A DNA stretch of 26,552 nt from Bacillota bacterium (GTDB taxonomy: Bacteria > Bacillota > Bacilli > Alicyclobacillales > SLC66), in NCBI GenBank assembly GCA_021821225.1, contig JAKACR010000008.1, forward strand, positions 1-26,552, in the 5' to 3' direction. The notes under the pieces are model-generated. The model made no database searches. It was not told where the DNA came from and was given only the letters and a program-made list of their open reading frames with translations. A program made the position numbers and the translations under genes. Shown piece by piece: positions 21,918 through 26,552 of the stretch. The first letter of the stretch is position 1. Every line of letters begins with the position of its first letter.

Positions 21918-23270
21918 TCAAAACACCTCCACGGCAGGCTTGGGAGTTTCCAGTTCTGCGGACGTTTCATCATCGTCACGTTTTGGCTTGGCGATGTTGC
22001 GATCTTGACAGTAAAGCCGCGCCACGGCAGGGTTTTCTGCCTCTCTAGGAAGATCGCCATTGGCGATGTTCTTTTCCGCTCCAGAAAGTCCGTCTAGCCG
22101 CGCCGTTACAGGGTTTTCAGGGAACATCGCAACATCGCCAACGTTTCCCCCTATAGGGCGTGGCGGTGTTAATTCCGCCGATGCGGGCGGCGGCAATTTC
22201 CAGTACCACTCCTTTCCGCGTTTCTCACTGCGTACCGCTAAGTCTTTCTTGCCCCGTTCGAGCGTTCGACGCTTGATACCGGATGCCGCTGCATTTTCGT
22301 AGATGATAGTTGCTGCTAATTCTTTTCCATTTAGCGCGTCACGCAGGAACTGCGTGGCCACGTCGAGCGCGCTGTCCTCTTCGGTCGCTTGATGCCCCGA
22401 AAACATCCGACTGCCGCTTAATTCAGGCGCCTCCCCGTTCCATTCAAACTGGCCGTCACTCAAGGTGTAAGCGATTGGGGAAGCCTTGGCTGCCATGCTC
22501 GCTTTGACGTGGACGACGCCGCGGCGATTGGGGTTATCCGGGTCTTCGCCAACCATCAATATCGACCGAGACACCCCGGCGATGTCGATACTGCCGAGTC
22601 CTCTGTACATCAGGTTATCCCCACTCGCTTTCCGCATATGACGGACCAGAAGGACCGCGCACTTTTGGCGACTGGCGAGTTGCGCCAGTGGTGCGAGAAC
22701 AGCCCGTGTTTCGTTTGCCCGGTGCATGTCGGTGCCAGATCCGAGATGCGCCTGAATGGGGTCGATGATCAGCAGGCGGTATTGCTTGGTCGCAAGCGCC
22801 GCCTCGATCTCTGGAAGATGCCGAGACAGGTCGACCGCGCGCTCGCCGTCGTATTCTGTCACAGCTTCAATGATATCGACCCGGCTCCGATCAGCCCCGA
22901 CTGCGATCAAACGCGGAACTATCGTCTCGGCTATTCCGTCTTCAGCCCCGATTAGCAACACGTCGCCCACCGCCGGGCTTACCTCTTGTCCAGGTAGCGT
23001 CAAGCCTTTAGTGACGGCTGCGGCCAGCGCCAGCGTTAGCCAGGACTTACCGACACCGGGGTCGCCGTCGATCAATGTCAGGTACCCTAGGGGAATTCGC
23101 GGCCACCAAAGCCAAGAAACACGGGCCGGTTCGATATCGCCCAGATTCTTTATTTTGAGCGTGGCAGCAGGTGGCAGGATGTTTGCGTCTCGCATGGTGC
23201 CGTTCACTTTTGCAGTCTTCTTCGCCATTTTTCGGGCGAATGCTTGTTCTTCCGGCGTCAGATCAGCCAC
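21918..23270 (-). CDS. RecA-like AAA ATPase (RepA/AAA_25 helicase family)
   Basis: A 450-residue RecA-fold ATPase of the plasmid RepA / phage DnaB-like type. It has Walker A GDPGVGKSW (K75), LLIGAEDG, Walker B RLLIIDPIQAHL (D170), and a sensor-like LLVRHMRKASGDNLMYRGLGSIDIAG. The C-terminal part has a winged-helix-like segment (AATIIYENAAASGIKRRTLERGKKDL), then a low-complexity tail with an imperfect repeat (ENPVTARLDGLSGAEKNIA, ENPAVARLYCQDRNIA). It likely works as the replicative helicase with the adjacent primase-polymerase; the two genes overlap by 8 bp. Confidence 0.88.
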   Translation of the reverse strand: MADLTPEEQAFARKMAKKTAKVNGTMRDANILPPAATLKIKNLGDIEPARVSWLWWPRIPLGYLTLIDGDPGVGKSWLTLALAAAVTKGLTLPGQEVSPAVGDVLLIGAEDGIAETIVPRLIAVGADRSRVDIIEAVTEYDGERAVDLSRHLPEIEAALATKQYRLLIIDPIQAHLGSGTDMHRANETRAVLAPLAQLASRQKCAVLLVRHMRKASGDNLMYRGLGSIDIAGVSRSILMVGEDPDNPNRRGVVHVKASMAAKASPIAYTLSDGQFEWNGEAPELSGSRMFSGHQATEEDSALDVATQFLRDALNGKELAATIIYENAAASGIKRRTLERGKKDLAVRSEKRGKEWYWKLPPPASAELTPPRPIGGNVGDVAMFPENPVTARLDGLSGAEKNIANGDLPREAENPAVARLYCQDRNIAKPKRDDDETSAELETPKPAVEVF

Positions 23271-24186
23271 TTTTCCGGGCCTCCATCCGCAAAACAGAAG
23301 TCAAGACGTCGCGTAGAATTCGTTGCGGTAGGGGGGTGGCATTGTCGGCATTCCAATGACTCATGAATTGGCGTGCAACGTATACGTCGACGCCGTGTGC
23401 AATGAGCATCCCGTACAGCGCCACCGCTGCGCGATTGCGCTCATCGGACAGCCCAGCTTCTGACCATGTGCGCAACTGCTCCAGCCGGGGGTCGCCTTGC
23501 ACCATCCGCGCCCGTCCGCCATCCATGGACGGTCCCCGAGCGCCAATCCTCCGCCGTAGCTCATCCTGCATCCAGCCCGGCATTTCGGCGACCGGGGAGC
23601 GGTCGATGACGTGGTACCGTCTGCCGCTTGCGTGCATGCTGCCGGGGCCAGTCACGGTCTTTGTCAGTAGTTCGACGCCGTCCGTGACATCCGCATGTTG
23701 CGTCAGCCAGTCGGGCCGCACGTAAAACAATTGAAAGCCGCCGCCACCCGACTCGACTGTAAATGTCGCGTCCACCTGGTGGCCGCCAGTGATCTGTCGC
23801 CACTCTGCAGGCCCATCCTGCCCCTCACGATGCCGGTCCAGGTCGATGCCGCAGTTTCCCGACAGATCTAGCCGCAGACCGTAATTCGGATCGAGGATGG
23901 GACGTGTAAATTTAAGCCAATCCTCGTAACCCATCTCATCGCCGGAATAGGTGACCGCCGACCAAGATTCGCCGTGCGTGTGTTTCCCGGGGTGGGGGCA
24001 ATCTGCGCCTTTTGGACAGGCACATGTGCCGTTCAAGACGCCCCATTGGAGCATAACCGGCCAGCCGCGCCCAACGGTGGCAGAGTGGACGTAGCGGTCG
24101 ATTTCGCGCTCGAAGCGTGGTATGATGTCTATAGAGTTTTTCTCGGTTGTAGCCACTCCCGCCGGAGTGGCTTCTTTGTTGTCCAT
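23263..24186 (-). CDS. Bifunctional primase-polymerase (Prim-Pol, PF09250-like)
   Basis: A 307-residue protein with the Prim-Pol N-terminal domain. WPVMLQWGVLNGTCACPKGADCPHPGKHTHG (written here in parts: WPVMLQWGV, then CACPKGADCPHPGKH) carries the Cys/His cluster; NYGLRLDLSGNCGIDLDRH holds the catalytic Asp pair (about D115/D117); SGGGGFQLFY follows. These enzymes prime and can extend DNA in plasmids, phages and satellites. I chose ATG 24186 with AAAGGAG 8 nt upstream over the longer frame to 24246. It pairs with the downstream RecA-like ATPase, an arrangement typical of element-encoded replication initiators. Confidence 0.9.
   Translation of the reverse strand: MDNKEATPAGVATTEKNSIDIIPRFEREIDRYVHSATVGRGWPVMLQWGVLNGTCACPKGADCPHPGKHTHGESWSAVTYSGDEMGYEDWLKFTRPILDPNYGLRLDLSGNCGIDLDRHREGQDGPAEWRQITGGHQVDATFTVESGGGGFQLFYVRPDWLTQHADVTDGVELLTKTVTGPGSMHASGRRYHVIDRSPVAEMPGWMQDELRRRIGARGPSMDGGRARMVQGDPRLEQLRTWSEAGLSDERNRAAVALYGMLIAHGVDVYVARQFMSHWNADNATPLPQRILRDVLTSVLRMEARKSG
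24152..24180 (+). terminator. Terminator-like hairpin, plus orientation, inside the primase-polymerase start
   Basis: GCCACTCC (24152-24159) and GGAGTGGC (24164-24171) form a perfect 8-bp stem with loop CGCC, followed by TTCTTTGTTG. It faces against the gene it lies in and encodes its EATPAGVATT segment. Confidence 0.45.
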
Positions 24187-24342
24187 TTGCAAGGCTCCTT
24201 TCGTGATGCCGTTCCGGCGGCGTCCTACCGCTCCGACTCGCCGCAATCTCCTCCGGCTGGCCCGCTATATCGCGCGGTGCCTGTTGCGTGCGCCCGGCGG
24301 CGCGTAGTTTGCGATTGTCAAAGATTGTTCTCCGGCTCTTTC

Positions 24343-24546
24343 TTATGCTTCTCTGCGCCAGCCGCCGGGTAACGGTTGACCGCCGCTCGCAATCCATTCC
24401 TGCAACTTGTCCTCGGGGATGAGCCACCGTCTCCCGCATCGCACGCCAGGCAAACGCCCTTCGCGCAAAAACTCACGAACCCGTAGCGGCGTGCTGCGGA
24501 TTATGCCCGCCACTTCCTTCGGGGTGTACATGATCGGCACTCCCAT
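24343..24546 (-). CDS. Excisionase-family HTH protein (HTH_17/MerR-like)
   Basis: A 67-residue winged-helix DNA-binding protein of the excisionase/HTH_17 type: MYTPKEVAGIIRSTPLRVREFLREGRLPGVRCGRRWLIPEDKLQEWI (split: YTPKEVAGII is the recognition region, then GVRCGRRWLIPED the wing). AAGGAGG lies 7 nt before ATG 24546. Its small size and fold suit a recombination directionality factor (Xis), though in PICIs and plasmids similar proteins regulate replication. It heads the minus-strand replication operon, about 155 bp before the primase gene, and diverges from the 24650 gene. Confidence 0.78.
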   Translation of the reverse strand: MGVPIMYTPKEVAGIIRSTPLRVREFLREGRLPGVRCGRRWLIPEDKLQEWIASGGQPLPGGWRREA

Positions 24547-24597
24547 GTTTCCGCCTCCTTCTATTCGTCTCGCCTCGTATCATATCGTCAAAAACCG

Positions 24598-24606
24598 TGT
24601 TATGAT
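24598..24606 (+). promoter_or_regulatory. Extended -10 promoter of the zinc-finger gene
   Basis: TGTTATGAT (TG-n-TATGAT) is an extended -10 element about 45 bp before the ATG at 24650. No good -35 box is visible, as is common for extended -10 promoters. Confidence 0.4.
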
Positions 24607-24649
24607 GCATGGACATAGGGGTACACTTTGGGTACGGGAGGGTGATTTA

Positions 24650-25510
24650 ATGGATGCCGTAAAATGGCCCGTCTCGCCTTTGCTTTGGCGGCGCGGGTTT
24701 CAAACACAAAGCGGATTCGAGACGTGGATAACTCTCTGTGGAAATCCAGAAAGGAACTATGAGCACCGATTCGCGAACCTTGAATACGTGTGGAAGGAAT
24801 ACTCAGCAGCGGGTGAGCCGGGGGAGGATTGGCAGAAGCGTTTAGGGGAGTTCATGCGGCAATATGGGGCACCCATCACCGCGGCACCAGGTCTAGAGCC
24901 AGAACATTGGAAGAACCCCACGCTTAAGCCTGCAGAACTAGCGCCCGAGGAGTCGATGAGACAAATCATAGTGGAATCTCGCAACGCATATGTGTGCAAC
25001 GAAATGCTCGTAGCTGCGAATCGGGGGTGGGTCACGCGCCTACAGGAGCCTGTATCTCTATGTTTGGACACCGAGTATCCGGAACAGGTTGATAGATATG
25101 ATCCGCCCGCCTATACAGGTCGCACATCGGAATACAAGCGAAAGCTCCAGAACGCTGCCTACTCGTTCGTCAGGAAGGTTGCCGCGCATTACGTGCCGGA
25201 ACTTTCCGTCCAAGTGCTGCAATCAGGCGACGAAAGGATATTCGGCCATACTCTACCCGGTTTGAGACCGGCGCTTTGGTTGTCTTTCCTCACAAGCATA
25301 CCGGGGACGGTTGTGCCGGAGGAATGGCTGACGTGTCGGGATTACGGCAAGTACAAGGGGTGCGGACAGCCGTTTCAGAGCGATCAGCCGAACACACTTT
25401 ATTGCCCCGATTGCAAACGGCGCATCAATACGGAGAAAACGCGTGCGAAAAGAGCCAAGGCGCGCAGACGGGCGGCCTCCGAAATGGTCGAAATGGTAGG
25501 GGAGGATTGA
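24650..25510 (+). CDS. Uncharacterised protein with C-terminal CGNR-like zinc finger
   Basis: A 286-residue protein. ATG 24650 is preceded by GGAGGGTGAT; the frame runs up to 24407, but that part is antisense to the excisionase-like gene. The N-terminal 200 residues (WPVSPLLWRRGFQTQSGFETWITLCGNPE, VQVLQSGDERIFGHTLPGLRPALWLSFLTS) match no family I know. The C-terminus has a zinc-binding pattern, C-x(8)-C-G-x-x-F...YCPDC, followed by a basic helix (TEKTRAKRAKARRRA), much like the CGNR/ABATE family of putative transcription regulators. It is the only plus-strand gene in this half and diverges from the replication operon. A regulatory or RNA/DNA-binding role is plausible. Confidence 0.75.
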   Translation: MDAVKWPVSPLLWRRGFQTQSGFETWITLCGNPERNYEHRFANLEYVWKEYSAAGEPGEDWQKRLGEFMRQYGAPITAAPGLEPEHWKNPTLKPAELAPEESMRQIIVESRNAYVCNEMLVAANRGWVTRLQEPVSLCLDTEYPEQVDRYDPPAYTGRTSEYKRKLQNAAYSFVRKVAAHYVPELSVQVLQSGDERIFGHTLPGLRPALWLSFLTSIPGTVVPEEWLTCRDYGKYKGCGQPFQSDQPNTLYCPDCKRRINTEKTRAKRAKARRRAASEMVEMVGED

Positions 25511-25578
25511 ACCATTCGTCGCCCTTGGAAGCGATGCCTGGGAATTGTGTCGGGTTGCTTGAACTTCACCCTCGCCAT
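25399..25578 (-). CDS. Possible small gene antisense to the zinc-finger gene end
   Basis: ATG 25578 is preceded by AAGGAGGG at 8 nt, one of the best ribosome binding sites in the element, and opens a 59-codon frame (MARVKFKQPDTIPRHRFQGR...). Most of it overlaps the last 112 bp of the 24650 gene in antisense. No family is recognised, and the C-terminal half may only mirror the opposing gene. Confidence 0.3.
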   Translation of the reverse strand: MARVKFKQPDTIPRHRFQGRRMVQSSPTISTISEAARLRALALFARVFSVLMRRLQSGQ

Positions 25579-25689
25579 AGGATACCCTCCTTCGTATCGG
25601 TTTGTGTGCGAATTTTGGCAGGTGGTCATAATTTCTTTCGTTTCTCCCGTGTCTGGCAAGGGGTCGGGCAGCAACCCTCCTGCGTGGTT

Positions 25690-25953
25690 TCAAATACGCA
25701 TTTCAGGGGGAGGGGTATCTCCCGATCCGGGCACCTCTGCCGCACATCCGAAAAGTCTACAATGACAAGCATGGGAAACATCGGAGTCAGTCCATATTCT
25801 GTAAACTATGCGCCATTTCATGTGCCATCTCTGATAGTCTAGCACACCGTCAACGATCTTGAAACATCTTGGAAGGGGTCGATAATCCTTGTTTTATAAG
25901 GGTTTTAGGATGCCTGAGGATGCATTAGAATCATTGAGATTTCCATATTTTAT
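25690..25953. other. Noncoding right end of the element
   Basis: AT-rich stretch with no credible gene. It contains a 4-bp-arm dyad CCTT-N7-AAGG near 25890 and a tandem GGATGC-N4-GGATGC near 25908-25923, about 30 bp before attR. Short direct repeats beside att sites can be integrase arm-binding sites; here that is only a suggestion. Confidence 0.35.
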
Positions 25954-26024
25954 TGCCTTGGGAGCAGGAGGTCACAGGTTCAAATCCTGTAACTCCGATT
26001 CGTGAAAAGCCTTATACAGCAAGG
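25954..26024 (+). repeat. attR, 71-bp direct repeat (3' tRNA-Pro fragment)
   Basis: Identical to attL. Bases 25954-25998 are the 3' 45 nt of tRNA-Pro without its 5' half, so this copy is not a functional tRNA; the remaining 26 bp are the original sequence downstream of the tRNA. Confidence 0.95.
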
Positions 26025-26026
26025 GA

Positions 26027-26063
26027 GATCGGAGGACAACCGGCAAACGGTTGCCCTCCGATC
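26027..26063 (+). terminator. Native terminator of the tRNA operon, now separated from it
   Basis: GATCGGAGG-ACAACCG and CGGTTGC-CCTCCGATC form a 16-bp, nearly perfect stem (one mismatch) around a short loop. Before integration it would have stood about 30 bp after tRNA-Pro. The following T-run is weak (GCTCGTTTACT). Confidence 0.6.
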
Positions 26064-26119
26064 GCTCGTTTACTGTGATTCCGGATGAGTCTTCGCGCGA
26101 TTGGCCGTCACATCATTGG

Positions 26120-26141
26120 GACGGACAGCGGCGTGTCCGTC
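26120..26141. repeat. Hairpin in the leader of the phosphatase gene
   Basis: GACGGACA-GCGGCG-TGTCCGTC has perfect 8-bp arms, 65 bp before the gene start. There is no T-tract; function unknown. Confidence 0.35.
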
Positions 26142-26206
26142 TTGTCCGTGCGTGAGCACCAGTAGGGACCAGTCTGCCGGTGTAGCGGGAAGGGATGGCA
26201 GGGAGA

Positions 26207-26552
26207 ATGATCACACTCTATCTCGTTCGACACGGCAAGAAGGAAACTGCGATGGGCGACGTACCGTTGTCGGCCGAAGGAATTGAGCAGGCGCGGATGA
26301 CTGCGGCGTATTTTGCGGGCAAATCGGTGGATCGGGTGTACTCGAGTCCCCTGAGAAGAGCCAGGGAAACCGCCGATATCATCGGATTGCGCCTCGGTCT
26401 GCCCGTTGTCGTGGATGACAGGCTGAGGGAGAGGGCGAACTGGGGCGACTTGCCAGGACAGACATTTGAGGAGTTTGTTGAGATGTGGGACAGATGCACG
26501 CGCGACCGCGAATACGAGCCGCTCATCGGCGACTCGGCGAAGCAGGCGGGTG
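26207..26552 (+). CDS. Histidine phosphatase family protein, 5' part
   Basis: The frame starts MITLYLVRHGKKETAMGD and continues VPLSAEGIEQAR, VDRVYSSPLRRARETADIIG and RLRERANWGD to the window end. The RHG motif carries the phospho-accepting His; SSPLRRARETA and the RLRE-x-x-x-W-G segment are typical of the phosphoglycerate mutase-like phosphatase branch. The gene is cut by the window end at residue 115. ATG 26207 has AGGGAG close upstream; an in-frame ATG at 26195 would add four residues. It belongs to the chromosome, not to the element. Confidence 0.88.
   Translation, partial: MITLYLVRHGKKETAMGDVPLSAEGIEQARMTAAYFAGKSVDRVYSSPLRRARETADIIGLRLGLPVVVDDRLRERANWGDLPGQTFEEFVEMWDRCTRDREYEPLIGDSAKQAG

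Larger units (their letters stand above)
6801..26024. mobile_element. Integrated satellite/prophage-like element in tRNA-Pro (about 19.15 kb)
   Basis: A 71-bp perfect direct repeat bounds the region, which carries a tyrosine integrase next to attL. Internal content is a regulatory switch region, an ImmA-like protein, HTH regulators, a HipA-like kinase pair, and a replication set (primase-polymerase, RecA-like ATPase, SF2 helicase, resolvase-like nuclease). There is also a TerS-like HTH protein and a tape-measure-like protein with a cell-wall hydrolase domain. I find no capsid, portal, large terminase, relaxase or conjugation gene. The layout resembles phage satellites such as PICIs (leftward integrase, divergent regulators, primase-replication block), but a tape measure gene is not usual there. 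A degraded prophage or a mobilisable island are alternatives. The boundaries are secure; the class is an inference. Confidence 0.9.

Noticed and set aside
24407..24649. Upstream extension of the zinc-finger gene to 24407
   Set aside because: It is antisense to the excisionase-like gene and its control region; the ATG at 24650 has a strong ribosome binding site and an extended -10 promoter upstream.
6801..26024. Diversity-generating retroelement, retron or IS element inside the island
   Set aside because: No reverse transcriptase, no transposase and no template/variable repeat pair were found.

Overview
This window looks like a chromosomal segment of a moderately GC-rich member of the Bacillota. 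An Alicyclobacillaceae-type organism is my best guess, from the gene style, strong GGAGG ribosome binding sites, TTG/GTG starts, a TagO/WecA-type enzyme and a secreted Asp-box propeller; no 16S or other taxonomic marker is present. It is interrupted by one integrated mobile element of about 19.15 kb.

Left chromosomal flank (1-6845): the 3' part of an NHL-type propeller gene, a 5'-truncated aldo/keto reductase (probable pseudogene), then on the minus strand dinB (DNA polymerase IV), a secreted Asp-box protein, and a WecA/TagO-family phosphoglycosyl transferase with a clear promoter. A plus-strand tRNA operon follows: Trp-His-Gln-Lys-Leu-Pro, with a good upstream promoter.

Mobile element (6801-26024): a 71-bp perfect direct repeat, covering the anticodon loop to the 3' end of tRNA-Pro plus 26 bp, marks attL (6801-6871) and attR (25954-26024). 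Next to attL is a tyrosine integrase. Then come an iteron-like control or origin region (8349-8477), a small unknown gene, and a minus-strand operon of small proteins with an ImmA-like protein whose metalloprotease motif is destroyed. A divergent promoter region at 11254-11402 drives that operon and a plus-strand unit (small HTH regulator, membrane protein, membrane zinc-ribbon protein). About 880 bp follow with no convincing gene but dense with long RNA-type stems (12330-13200), which I read as a candidate large ornate phage-type noncoding RNA. Next are a HipA-like kinase and a HipA-N/HIRAN partner. The rest is one long minus-strand operon, read from right to left: HTH_17/Xis-like protein, primase-polymerase, RecA-like AAA ATPase, two small proteins, SF2 helicase, small protein, HAD phosphatase, Holliday-junction-resolvase-like nuclease, HTH/TerS-like protein, two small proteins and a tape-measure-like protein with a glucosaminidase domain. 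A divergent zinc-finger protein lies near attR.

The element has integration, replication, regulation, toxin-like and one tail-type gene. It has no recognisable capsid, portal, large terminase or conjugation gene, so a phage satellite or a degraded prophage is more likely than a complete phage.

Right chromosomal flank (26025-26552): the native terminator of the tRNA operon and the start of a histidine-phosphatase gene cut by the window end.
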